From CBDBDZ01 sp965204215 (GTDB lineage Bacteria > Pseudomonadota > Gammaproteobacteria > Pseudomonadales > GM7GCV1): a DNA stretch of 64,000 nucleotides. The stretch's first letter is position 1. Each line of letters begins with the position of its first letter. The stretch is taken from NCBI GenBank assembly GCA_965204215.1, contig CBDBDZ010000013.1, positions 248,001-312,000 of the forward strand. Reading direction: 5' to 3'. Below are positions 41,427 to 50,447 of the stretch, one piece after another. Position numbers and translations under genes: made by a program. The notes beneath the pieces were generated by a model, which worked only from the letters and a program-made list of their open reading frames with translations, was not told the origin of the DNA and made no database searches.

Positions 41427-41667
41427 CCTAGATTCCGCAGTTGAACGCTAATTTCACTTCTAAGAGTTTGAATGTTATTGATAAACGCTTATTCTTCGAT
41501 TCACTTCATAAGTGAATTACAAACCGCTACCTGGCTTTACAGCCCTTTTCAGTTCACACTGCTGCGTTATGGCTTTTGGTAAGGGCTACAACCATTACCT
41601 GCAAGCCATGCCTTGCATTATTTCCTGAAAATAACTGTAAATTCCAGGTTCAACTACGGAATCTAGG
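41427..41667. mobile_element. MITE-1 copy 3 (241 bp, TSD ATTAT)
   Basis: It begins CCTAGATTCCGCAGTTGAAC and ends GTTCAACTACGGAATCTAGG, with 19 of 20 terminal bases complementary. ATTAT flanks it exactly (41422-41426, 41668-41672). Its body is nearly identical to copy 1 at 7680-7920, indicating recent movement. Confidence 0.92.
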
Positions 41668-41696
41668 ATTATTGCTCTTGGTCATGTGGTAAAGAA

Positions 41697-41841
41697 AAAA
41701 GGTTATAACGAAGTTGCAAAGATAACTGGCTTGAATCGTGAGTCGCTTTACCGAACATTTAGCGGCAAAGTTAAGCCGCGATGGGAAACCATTCATAAAG
41801 TCCTGAAAGCAGTTAATGTGAAGCTTGAGATTGCTGTTTAA
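41697..41841 (+). repeat. 145-bp inverted repeat, right copy
   Basis: Partner of 36564-36708 in opposite orientation. It codes the C-terminal part of the split antitoxin. Three mismatches were counted by eye. Confidence 0.85.
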
Positions 41842-41945
41842 TAGCTCACCATAGCCCTGCTATGTTTCCGCTTATTTTCCTTGCGCGAGCTACTGTTTTT
41901 ATTGCCATTTTTGCCTTCGTTACAATTTCCAATGCATAATCTGGG
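41842..41945. mobile_element. MITE-2 copy C, right part only
   Basis: It starts within the internal hairpin (GCTCACCATAGCCCTGC) and runs to the right end TTTCCAATGCATAATCTGGG. The left end is missing. TTTAA flanks both sides (41837-41841, 41946-41950), which looks like a duplication although the element is incomplete. The right TTTAA contains the stop codon of the DUF3604 gene. Confidence 0.75.
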
Positions 41946-41946
41946 T

Positions 41947-43743
41947 TTAAGGTCTATACCAAATAGGAGAGCTGTATGCGCGTTCTTGGATAGTGGCGGG
42001 ATAGCTGCCTGGGTGTGGTTGTTTTAAGGCAACAGCATCAAATAAACTGTGTCTTGGTGTTGGAATTTCCATAACGCGGGCATAATAAAAGGCTGCCTGG
42101 TTGGGGTCAAAGTCGGGGTCGCGCCATACTGTGGCTAATTGTTTATCGCCAATATCGTTGGTGTAGCTGGCTTTTTCAAGGTTGACGGTATTGCCTACAG
42201 GCGCTAATTGGTTGTCTTTGATTTTGCGAGAATCCGATGCTGCTACATTGTAAACTTTCTCATGAGTTTTATTGTTGCTATCTATCCAGCCTTTAACAAT
42301 TTGAATTCTATCCAGGTTGGCTCCAAGTGGGTCTTTGCTGGCAGCAACTAAAAAGGATAGAGCTTTGGATTTTGGATTGAGGCTTAAGGTCGATCCCATG
42401 CTTACGCCTTTATTTGAGCCAATAGAGGCAATGTCTTTTGTACTGTCAGATTTGTTAAAATTCCAGCCGCCGAAAAATTGTAGTTGAATACGAGGGCCTG
42501 TAGTAGCATACACTTCGCGGCGTTTAAACGCATCAAAAATGGCTTCTCGGGTATTTTCTGTTGCCCAGACTGCAGCAATACCTTGTGCGCCCATATCAAT
42601 ACCCACAGCGCCAGGAGTTAATTGAATTTCTTTGGTGTATGGGGTGGAATCGACGCCGTATTTGCCAAAGAAGTTAGATTCATCAACACTGGGTAAACCG
42701 CTGTGAATATCGCTGGAACCTATCATACCAAATTGGTAGGGGTTGCCACCAGTCTTTTGTCCGATAGCCAGGCCGCGCTTAAGCGCGCTTCTGGCATAGT
42801 CGCCAATGGCAGCAGGGGATTTATCTTTAGTGCCAAAGCGCATTAAATGGTTAAACCGTTCAAAATCGGAAAATTCATCATGAGGGGAAAGGTCAGGGTG
42901 TGTTTCCGAATCGCCTTTTACCTGGGTCATTTCTACCACGGGTTCCCAACGCATTCTAAATTCAGAATAATCTGTGCCGATAGCTGCCCCTTGGCTGTCA
43001 ACTTCATCAAACATTAGCCCAGAGCTGATATTTGAGTTGTGCGGAATGGAGATAAAGTCGGTATCATACTTTTCTGATGTGTTGGCTAAAAATGCCCATA
43101 AGTCTTCAGGCTTGTCACTGGTTAACGACGAAAATGGAAAGAAGTTAGCGGCAATGTCGGCACCGTCACGCATCATCACCACTCGATGCAAGTTATTGCC
43201 ATTGGGTAATGATGACCATTCCCAACCGATAAAGGCGGTAAATACACCGGGTTCATTATGCGCATCGGCGGTTTTGGTGATAATATCCCAAACGGGTTGA
43301 ATAATTTCAGGGGTTAAAAACTCGGTGTGAGGGTTGCGGTCGTTTAGGGTTTTGGCAACATCGTAGAAAATTGCTTTTTTATTGCCGCTATCCCACAATT
43401 CTATAAAGCGTTTTCCTGTTTCTGATTCGGTAATCAAGGGACTGCGTTCACTGATTAAATTAAAGGTACCCATATATTCCGCATGGTCTGAAATTACCAA
43501 AAAATCAAGTGGGCGCTGCAATTGCACTCTGGCTTTGTGAAAAGGGTGGCTGACGGGTAGACCTTTAGCGAAACGATAGGCTAAATCAGGCGTGATAACT
43601 TCATTGCCTACCGCAAAGGCATCGCCAGAGTAAGACGTATGCAGGTGGGTATCGCCCCAATAGACTTGTTTGTCAGTGGCATGCAAATTCACGGACAAGA
43701 TTAGCGTTAGTACAGCAATAAATGGAGTTATTAAAGTCTTCAT
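41947..43743 (-). CDS. DUF3604 family exported protein
   Basis: A 598-residue protein with an N-terminal signal peptide ending near Leu-His-Ala. The family has a PHP-like metal-binding layout. Visible candidates for ligands are Tyr-Trp-Gly-Asp-Thr-His-Leu-His-Thr-Ser-Tyr-Ser-Gly-Asp at about 28-41, Ser-Asp-His-Ala-Glu-Tyr, His-Asn-Ser-Asn and Ser-Asp-Ile-His. The PHP fold suggests a metal-dependent phosphoesterase or hydrolase, but no activity is established. DUF3604 proteins are widespread in marine proteobacteria. Its stop codon coincides with the MITE-2 target duplication. Confidence 0.88.
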   Translation of the reverse strand: MKTLITPFIAVLTLILSVNLHATDKQVYWGDTHLHTSYSGDAFAVGNEVITPDLAYRFAKGLPVSHPFHKARVQLQRPLDFLVISDHAEYMGTFNLISERSPLITESETGKRFIELWDSGNKKAIFYDVAKTLNDRNPHTEFLTPEIIQPVWDIITKTADAHNEPGVFTAFIGWEWSSLPNGNNLHRVVMMRDGADIAANFFPFSSLTSDKPEDLWAFLANTSEKYDTDFISIPHNSNISSGLMFDEVDSQGAAIGTDYSEFRMRWEPVVEMTQVKGDSETHPDLSPHDEFSDFERFNHLMRFGTKDKSPAAIGDYARSALKRGLAIGQKTGGNPYQFGMIGSSDIHSGLPSVDESNFFGKYGVDSTPYTKEIQLTPGAVGIDMGAQGIAAVWATENTREAIFDAFKRREVYATTGPRIQLQFFGGWNFNKSDSTKDIASIGSNKGVSMGSTLSLNPKSKALSFLVAASKDPLGANLDRIQIVKGWIDSNNKTHEKVYNVAASDSRKIKDNQLAPVGNTVNLEKASYTNDIGDKQLATVWRDPDFDPNQAAFYYARVMEIPTPRHSLFDAVALKQPHPGSYPATIQERAYSSPIWYRP

Positions 43744-43773
43744 AGCATTTCAGATGATGGATTGTTCCTGGTT

Positions 43774-44775
43774 TTAACCGCCTGTAGCACTCATAAAGCG
43801 CACAATGGTAGTCTCTTCAGGGTCAAAATAATGGCGCTCAGGCTTAATAGCCATGGCATCAATAATAGCTTGCTGTAACTTTTTTTGTGTATGGTTATTG
43901 GGCTGATTGTCTCGAATAACCTGTTTTAAATTGACAGAATGTTCATTGCCAAGGCATAACAATAATTGTCCTTCTGTAGTTAGCCTGACGCGGTTGCAAC
44001 TGGCACAAAAGTTATTGCTGATGGGGGAAATAAAGCCAATTTTTGAAAGACTGTCAGCGACTTGAAAATAGCGTGAAGGGCCAGCGTTTTTGTCGTTTTC
44101 TTCAATGGCAGTTAAAGAAAAAATTGTGTTTAGCTGCTGGAATAACTCAGCGCTTTCTATTTGAGTGTCAGCGCGTTGATGAGAAGATATATAACCCAAT
44201 GGCATTTCTTCGATAAAGGAAATATCAATACTGCGTTCAACGGCGTAGCTTGCAAGGTTGATAATATCTTCGTCATTAACTCCTTTGAGAATAACGCTGT
44301 TTAGCTTGATTCTGTCAAAACCAGCGTCAATTGCTGCATCAATACCTTGCAATACATCAGGCAGTGCTCCAAATCGCGTAAGCTGTCGGAAGCGCAAATC
44401 ATTTAAGGTGTCTATGCTAATATTTAAGCGTGAAACGCCAGCATCTTTTAATGCTTTGGCATGTTGTTTTAATAAGACGGCATTGGTGGTCATTACCAAT
44501 TGTTCCAACCCCTTTAGTTGAGAAATTTTTTTGCACAATCCAATAATGCCTTGACGAATTAGCGGTTCGCCACCAGTTAGACGGATTTTTTTAATGCCCA
44601 GTGTCACAAACGCTTTGGCAATCTGTTCCAGTTCTTCTAAGGTTAAGACTTGGCTACGTGGCAGAAATGTCATATTCTCGTCCATGCAATAGGTGCAGCG
44701 CAAATTGCAGCGGTCAGTAACCGACAACCTTAAATAGGTGATTTCCCGACCGAAGTTGTCAACCAGCTGGCTCAT
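43774..44775 (-). CDS. moaA: GTP 3',8-cyclase (molybdenum cofactor synthesis)
   Basis: A radical-SAM enzyme for the first step of molybdopterin synthesis. The SAM cluster ligands are Cys23, Cys27 and Cys30. A second cluster motif near the end reads Phe-Cys-Ala-Ser-Cys-Asn-Arg-Val-Arg, with a further Cys 13 residues beyond the Arg. It terminates in the functionally required Gly-Gly. Length is 333, normal. It overlaps the upstream moaB by 4 bases. Confidence 0.96.
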   Translation of the reverse strand: MSQLVDNFGREITYLRLSVTDRCNLRCTYCMDENMTFLPRSQVLTLEELEQIAKAFVTLGIKKIRLTGGEPLIRQGIIGLCKKISQLKGLEQLVMTTNAVLLKQHAKALKDAGVSRLNISIDTLNDLRFRQLTRFGALPDVLQGIDAAIDAGFDRIKLNSVILKGVNDEDIINLASYAVERSIDISFIEEMPLGYISSHQRADTQIESAELFQQLNTIFSLTAIEENDKNAGPSRYFQVADSLSKIGFISPISNNFCASCNRVRLTTEGQLLLCLGNEHSVNLKQVIRDNQPNNHTQKKLQQAIIDAMAIKPERHYFDPEETTIVRFMSATGG

Positions 44776-45293
44776 TGACGATGCCAGGCACTACAATGAG
44801 GGACAAAATTGCAGGGGGAATGACGACTGTCAAGTTGTTCATTCAGAATACAATTCCAACCAGTTTTGCAAGCACCAGTAGAGCCAGGCAAACAAAAAAT
44901 TAATGTTTGATTGGCAATACCACCCAATGCGCGTGACTGTACAGTGGATGTACCAATTTCTTTGAGAGAGAAATATCGAAACATTTCGCCAAACCCATCA
45001 ATGGTTCTATCTAACAGCGGAGTGACAGACTCAGGTGTGAAATCTCTACTGGTAAAGCCCGTGCCGCCAGTGGTGATGATGCAATCAATCGTATCGTCAG
45101 CTATCCAATATGATAGTTGTCGGCGTATTTTGTAGATGTTATCAACGCAAATAGTATAATCGCTTAAATGGTGGCCTGCTTGCTGCAATGCTTCCTTCAA
45201 AAAACCACCAGATGTGTCAGTAGATGAATTGCGTGTATCCGATATAGTGAATACAGCGCAGTTTAAAGCAATTTGTTGATCAGTGCATGGCAT
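44772..45293 (-). CDS. moaB: Molybdenum cofactor biosynthesis protein B
   Basis: A 173-residue MogA/MoaB-fold protein proposed to adenylylate molybdopterin. It has Thr-Ile-Ser-Asp-Thr-Arg and Thr-Thr-Gly-Gly-Thr-Gly, followed by Asp-Phe-Thr-Pro-Glu. The C-terminal Phe-Cys-Leu-Pro-Gly-Ser-Thr-Gly-Ala-Cys is typical of MoaB. With moaA it forms a two-gene unit; the remaining moa/moe genes are outside the window. Confidence 0.93.
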   Translation of the reverse strand: MPCTDQQIALNCAVFTISDTRNSSTDTSGGFLKEALQQAGHHLSDYTICVDNIYKIRRQLSYWIADDTIDCIITTGGTGFTSRDFTPESVTPLLDRTIDGFGEMFRYFSLKEIGTSTVQSRALGGIANQTLIFCLPGSTGACKTGWNCILNEQLDSRHSPCNFVPHCSAWHRQ

Positions 45294-45399
45294 ATTTTTT
45301 AATGGGTTAGGGTAGTTACTTAGTCAATCAATTAGGTAGGCAAATAAGAGGGTAGTATAATAGCAAACTTTTAACCATATAATAGATAACCAATACACT

Positions 45400-48231
45400 G
45401 TGGATAAACAATTTAATCCAAACGCTATAGAAAATAAATGGTATCAGCAATGGGAAGCCAAAGGCTATTTTAAACCGCTGGAGCAAGCCTGTACTAATGC
45501 CAAATCCTACAGTATTATGATTCCACCACCCAATGTGACGGGAAGTTTGCATATGGGTCACGCTTTTCAACAAACCATTATGGATTTTTTAATTCGCTAT
45601 CAGCGCATGAAAGGCAGTGACACCCTTTGGCAGACGGGTTCGGATCATGCGGGAATTGCTACGCAAATGGTGGTTGAACGTCAACTGCAACAACAGGGTA
45701 TTAAACGCCACGATATTGGCAGAGAAGCCTTTATTGATAAAATTTGGCAGTGGAAAAAGCAATCAGGCGGTACGATTACTCAGCAAATGCGCAGGTTAGG
45801 TGCATCCTGTGACTGGGATAGAGAGCGCTTTACCATGGACGAAGGTTTGTGCCACACAGTCACGGAAGTATTTGTAAAGCTGTACGAGCAAGGTTTAATG
45901 TATCGCGGCAAGCGACTTGTTAATTGGGACCCAAAACTGCAAACAGCAATTTCTGATTTAGAAGTTGAAAATATTGAGAGAAACGGACAGCTTTGGCATT
46001 TTCGTTACCCGCTAGCAGACGGGCTAACAACTCAAAACGGCGATACTTTTCTTGAAGTTGCAACCACAAGGCCTGAAACCATGTTGGGTGACAGCGCTGT
46101 TGCAGTCCATCCGAAAGATGAACGCTATCAACATTTAATTGGTGGTCGGGTAATATTACCTGTAATGAATCGCCAAATACCTATTATTGCCGACAATTAT
46201 GTCGACCCTGAATTTGGCAGTGGCTGCGTTAAAATTACACCAGCTCACGACTTCAACGACTATGAAGTTGGTGTGCGTCATGAATTACCGCTCATTAATA
46301 TATTTGATAAAACCGCCAATATCAAAACAACTGCAGATGTCTATTATAGCAACGGCAGTAAAAACTCTGATTTAACCGTAGATATTCCTGAACAATTTGC
46401 AGGTTTGGAGCGATTTGCTGCGCGCAAAGCTATTGTTGCAGCAATGGATGCGTTGGAACTATCAGGTGAAGTTGCAGCTCATAAGCTCAAAGTGCCAGAG
46501 GGCGATCGCTCCAATGTGCCGATTGAACCTTTGTTGACCGACCAGTGGTTTGTCAAAGCCAGGTCTTTAGCGCAACCAGCTATTGATGTTGTGAAAACGG
46601 GGCGCGTTAAGTTCGTGCCAGAAAATTACCAGAATATGTATTTTGCCTGGATGAACGACATTCAAGACTGGTGCGTCAGCCGTCAACTTTGGTGGGGGCA
46701 TCGTATTCCTGCGTGGTACGACCAAAAAGACAATGTCTATGTGGCGAGAACCGAAGAGGAAGTGCGCGAAAAACACAATTTGCAAGGCGTTGCGCTCACA
46801 CAGGATGACGATGTGCTGGATACCTGGTTTAGTTCAGCTTTATGGACTTTTTCCACACTGGGTTGGCCAGCAAAAACCAGTGACTTACAGCGCTTTCACC
46901 CATCATCAGTGTTAGTCACTGGCTTTGATATTATCTTTTTTTGGGTTGCCAGAATGATAATGATGACGTTACACTTTTTAAATGAAGTGCCATTTCATGC
47001 AGTCTATGTGACGGGGCTTATTCGCGATGAACGCGGTCAGAAAATGTCAAAATCCAAAGGTAATATTATCGACCCGCTGGATATGATAGATGGCATTGAA
47101 CTGGATGCCCTGCTGGAAAAGCGCACGGGTTCAATGATGCAACCACAAATGGTAGAAAAAATAGGTAAAGCCACGCGTAAAGCCTTCCCTAATGGAATTG
47201 AACCACATGGTACCGATGCCCTGCGTTTTACTTTAGCTGCGTTGGCTTCGACTGGGCGAGACATTAATTGGGACATGCAACGCCTGCAAGGTTATCGCAA
47301 TTTTTGCAATAAAATTTGGAATGCCAGCCGCTATGTTATGATGAGTGTTGAAGGCAAAGGGCTTGATTTTAATAGTGAGGTTAGCCACGAAGTTAATCAA
47401 TGGATACTGCTGCAACTTAATCAATGTGCCGCCGCTTTGCATGATGCCATTAACGACTATCGGTTCGATCGCATTGCCAGTTTATTACACCAATTTATTT
47501 GGCACGATTATTGCGATTGGTACCTGGAGTTGTCTAAACCCATGCTGCAAGATGAGCAAATTCAAACCGAGACAGCCAGTACTCTGATTAAAGTGCTAGA
47601 GAGTATACTGCGTTTGGCTCACCCACTTATTCCTTTTATAACTGAAGAAATTTGGCAAACCATTAAACCAATGACAAAAGGTATAGCGGCAACGCAAGTT
47701 GACAGTATTATGGTTGCCAGTTATCCAGGAGTTGAGGAACTTAACTATCCAAACGCAGTCAGTGTTGAATGGGTACAGCAATTGGTTCAAAGTATTCGCA
47801 GTATCCGGACTGAAAATGTTATATCTCCAGCACAAAAACTTGATGTGTACTGTCGAGGCAACGATAGAACGCACCAACACATTGTAACCAGGCAACGTCG
47901 TTTGATTATGGCAGTTGCCAATCTCGACTCCATCAAATGGATAACGGATGAAACATTGCCCATTTGTGGCATAGGGACAGTGGACGCTACCGAGGTGTTA
48001 GTGAATATCGATGGCCTGGTTGATAAAGAGCACGAACAGGCGAGGTTGAGCAAAGAAATTGAAAAATTGCAAGTGAATATTCAGCGCGCCAATAGCAAAC
48101 TGGGTAATGCTTCATTTGTTGATAATGCGCCAGAACAAATTGTGGTACAAGAGCGCGAGCGCTTGCAAAGTTTTTGCGATAAAATGACGCTGTTACAACA
48201 ACAATTAAAACAGTTTGAGAGCTTTGCATAA
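45400..48231 (+). CDS. valS: Valine--tRNA ligase
   Basis: A 943-residue class I synthetase with editing domain. The HIGH motif is His-Met-Gly-His at 51-54 and the KMSKS motif Lys-Met-Ser-Lys-Ser at 548-552. Thr-Thr-Arg-Pro-Glu-Thr in the connective domain marks editing. A C-terminal coiled coil (Glu-Ile-Glu-Lys-Leu-Gln) binds tRNA. The start codon is GTG. Confidence 0.97.
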   Translation: MDKQFNPNAIENKWYQQWEAKGYFKPLEQACTNAKSYSIMIPPPNVTGSLHMGHAFQQTIMDFLIRYQRMKGSDTLWQTGSDHAGIATQMVVERQLQQQGIKRHDIGREAFIDKIWQWKKQSGGTITQQMRRLGASCDWDRERFTMDEGLCHTVTEVFVKLYEQGLMYRGKRLVNWDPKLQTAISDLEVENIERNGQLWHFRYPLADGLTTQNGDTFLEVATTRPETMLGDSAVAVHPKDERYQHLIGGRVILPVMNRQIPIIADNYVDPEFGSGCVKITPAHDFNDYEVGVRHELPLINIFDKTANIKTTADVYYSNGSKNSDLTVDIPEQFAGLERFAARKAIVAAMDALELSGEVAAHKLKVPEGDRSNVPIEPLLTDQWFVKARSLAQPAIDVVKTGRVKFVPENYQNMYFAWMNDIQDWCVSRQLWWGHRIPAWYDQKDNVYVARTEEEVREKHNLQGVALTQDDDVLDTWFSSALWTFSTLGWPAKTSDLQRFHPSSVLVTGFDIIFFWVARMIMMTLHFLNEVPFHAVYVTGLIRDERGQKMSKSKGNIIDPLDMIDGIELDALLEKRTGSMMQPQMVEKIGKATRKAFPNGIEPHGTDALRFTLAALASTGRDINWDMQRLQGYRNFCNKIWNASRYVMMSVEGKGLDFNSEVSHEVNQWILLQLNQCAAALHDAINDYRFDRIASLLHQFIWHDYCDWYLELSKPMLQDEQIQTETASTLIKVLESILRLAHPLIPFITEEIWQTIKPMTKGIAATQVDSIMVASYPGVEELNYPNAVSVEWVQQLVQSIRSIRTENVISPAQKLDVYCRGNDRTHQHIVTRQRRLIMAVANLDSIKWITDETLPICGIGTVDATEVLVNIDGLVDKEHEQARLSKEIEKLQVNIQRANSKLGNASFVDNAPEQIVVQERERLQSFCDKMTLLQQQLKQFESFA

Positions 48232-48324
48232 TGTCACGAGTGATGCCAAGACAAGGCAAATTTGAACGAAAAAGCGGAGTTTACTGGCAGTAATTATGCA
48301 AAACTCTCAGTTTAATTAATATTA

Positions 48325-49776
48325 ATGCCTGCATTTATACACAATAACCAAACTAAAATTGTAGCGACACTTGGTCCTGCCAGTAGCGACTTGACGACTA
48401 TTGAGCGCTTAATTGAGGTAGGTGTTAGTGTCTTTCGGCTTAATTTTTCGCACGGTACTCAGCAAGAACAAGCCCAGCGCGTTGATACCATTAAGCAAGC
48501 CGCGCAAAAATGTCAAAAAAGTATTGCGATATTGGCTGACTTGCAAGGGCCTAAAATTCGCATTGCCTGTTTCAAGCAACAACAAATTTTTTTAGAAAAG
48601 GGTTCACAGTTTATTATTGATTCCAACCTGGCGCAAAACGCTGGCACTGAGGATAAAGTAGGAATTGATTACCCTCAACTCATTGACGATTGCAGCGTTG
48701 GCAATACGCTGTTATTGGATGATGGGATGGTTTCAATGAAAATTGTCGAAAAACAAGCACATCAGTTAATTTGTGAAGTGTTAGATGATGGAGTGTTGAG
48801 TGACAAAAAAGGCATTAATTTGCTAGGCGGTGGACTGTCAGCGCCAGCGCTGACAGAAAAAGATATCAACGATGTTAAAGCCATCGCGCAAATGGATATA
48901 GATTACGTGGCAGTGTCGTTCGTGCGCGATGCGAAAGACATTGAACAAGCTCGAATTCTATTGCGGCAACAAGGCAGTCAGGCTCACATCGTTGCTAAAA
49001 TTGAACGCGCCGAAGCCATCGAGGATAGCTCGCGTCTGGACTCAATTATTGTTGCATCCGATTGTATTATGGTAGCCAGAGGAGATTTGGGAGTGGAAAT
49101 AGGTAACGCTGAATTGGTAGGTATACAAAAGCGCTTAATTCATCGATCCAGAGAGTTAAACAAAGTGGTTATCACTGCTACTCAAATGATGGAATCGATG
49201 ATATCTAATCCGGTGCCTACCAGGGCAGAGGTGATGGACGTTGCAAATGCTGTACTCGATGGCACTGATGCAGTCATGCTATCGGCAGAAACGGCCAAAG
49301 GTGATTACCCCATAGAAACGGTTGAAGCGGTAAGTAATATTATTCAAGGCGCTGAAAAACACGCCAATCTGGTTGATCAAATAGCTATGTCTCAAGTCAA
49401 TCGTGTTGATGAATCCATCGCTCTTGCCACTATATTTACCGCCAATCATATGAATAGGTTAAAGGCGATTATTTGCATGAGCTCAACGGGTAACACACCG
49501 CTACTTATGTCTCGGCGCTATAGCCGGCACCCAATCTATGGTTTTTCAGTTGAACTAAAAATACTGAGGCGTATGGCTCTGTATCGCAATATTCAGCCAT
49601 TGGCGTTAAAATCTGTGGCCGATAACTCGCAGCTTGAACCTTTTCAAATTGCTATTAAATTGCTGGAGCAAAATAATGTTGTAGAATATGGTGATAAAGT
49701 GCTAGTCACTTACGGAGATATAGCCGGTACTGTAGGCGGTACCAATAATATGAAAATAATAACCATAACTGAATGA
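48325..49776 (+). CDS. pyk: Pyruvate kinase
   Basis: A 483-residue glycolytic enzyme making ATP and pyruvate. It contains Thr-Leu-Gly-Pro-Ala-Ser, Arg-Leu-Asn-Phe-Ser-His-Gly, Ala-Asp-Leu-Gln-Gly-Pro-Lys-Ile-Arg, and the signature Ile-Val-Ala-Lys-Ile-Glu followed by Ala-Arg-Gly-Asp-Leu-Gly-Val-Glu. It resembles the AMP-activated PykA type. Its stop overlaps pcm by 4 bases. Confidence 0.96.
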   Translation: MPAFIHNNQTKIVATLGPASSDLTTIERLIEVGVSVFRLNFSHGTQQEQAQRVDTIKQAAQKCQKSIAILADLQGPKIRIACFKQQQIFLEKGSQFIIDSNLAQNAGTEDKVGIDYPQLIDDCSVGNTLLLDDGMVSMKIVEKQAHQLICEVLDDGVLSDKKGINLLGGGLSAPALTEKDINDVKAIAQMDIDYVAVSFVRDAKDIEQARILLRQQGSQAHIVAKIERAEAIEDSSRLDSIIVASDCIMVARGDLGVEIGNAELVGIQKRLIHRSRELNKVVITATQMMESMISNPVPTRAEVMDVANAVLDGTDAVMLSAETAKGDYPIETVEAVSNIIQGAEKHANLVDQIAMSQVNRVDESIALATIFTANHMNRLKAIICMSSTGNTPLLMSRRYSRHPIYGFSVELKILRRMALYRNIQPLALKSVADNSQLEPFQIAIKLLEQNNVVEYGDKVLVTYGDIAGTVGGTNNMKIITITE

Positions 49777-50447
49777 ATACTTACCCTGGTATTGGAATGA
49801 CATCCGAGCGCACTCGTACTCGTCTTGTGCAGCGTTTGCAAGAAAAAGGCATTGACAATATCAATGTGCTTTCAATAGTACGTGACACACCGCGTCACTT
49901 ATTTGTGGATGAAGCCTTTGCCCAAAGAGCTTACGAAGAGGATACGACGCTGCCTATAGGCTACCAGCAAACATTGTCAAAACCCTATATCGTAGCCAGG
50001 ATGACAGAGTTGCTACTTACCAAACCGGATATTGGTAGCGTGTTAGAAATTGGCACAGGTTCAGGTTATCAAACCACCATTTTGGCTCAATTATTTCCCA
50101 AGGTTTATACTGTAGAACGTATCAAACCTTTACATAAAAAAGCGCGATGTATTATTGGTAACCTTGGCTATCGCAATGTTTATTTTGCCCACTCCGATGG
50201 TGCCATGGGTTGGCCTTTAAGCAAGCCCTGCCAATTTGATGCCATTATTTCTACTGCCGCACCGCTAAGTGTGCCCGATACATTGTTGGACCAACTCGCC
50301 CCAAATGGTATATTAGTAATACCGGTAGGACCAAATGGTAAACAGGAATTACAGTTTATTGAACGCACAGGCGATAGTAAAAATTTTAAAGCAGCGGTCA
50401 TTGAGCCAGTGCATTTTGTATCGTTGTTCACAGGAGTTAGCCATTGA
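49773..50447 (+). CDS. pcm: Protein-L-isoaspartate O-methyltransferase
   Basis: A 224-residue AdoMet enzyme repairing isoaspartyl residues in aged proteins. The AdoMet loop Val-Leu-Glu-Ile-Gly-Thr-Gly-Ser-Gly-Tyr-Gln-Thr is followed by Val-Tyr-Thr-Val-Glu-Arg. It ends Val-His-Phe-Val-Ser-Leu, as family members do. Its usual partners surE and rpoS are not here; nlpD lies two genes downstream, a partial relic of the surE-pcm-nlpD order. Confidence 0.94.
   Translation: MNTYPGIGMTSERTRTRLVQRLQEKGIDNINVLSIVRDTPRHLFVDEAFAQRAYEEDTTLPIGYQQTLSKPYIVARMTELLLTKPDIGSVLEIGTGSGYQTTILAQLFPKVYTVERIKPLHKKARCIIGNLGYRNVYFAHSDGAMGWPLSKPCQFDAIISTAAPLSVPDTLLDQLAPNGILVIPVGPNGKQELQFIERTGDSKNFKAAVIEPVHFVSLFTGVSH

Larger units (their letters stand above)
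41392..41841 (+). pseudogene. Antitoxin gene (COG3636-type) split by MITE-1 and lacking its 5' end
   Basis: Removing 41427-41671 gives a continuous frame: Ala-Tyr-Ala-Asp-Glu-Asn-Pro-Ala-Ile-Phe-Ile-Ile-Ala-Leu-Gly, then Lys-Lys-Gly-Tyr-Asn-Glu-Val-Ala-Lys-Ile-Thr-Gly-Leu and the conserved helix-turn-helix to TAA at 41839. It belongs to the putative addiction-module antidote family. No start codon is found upstream in frame, where the peptidase gene ends. In the present DNA the frame meets a TAA inside the MITE. The 3' 145 bp are duplicated at 36564-36708. Confidence 0.78.
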
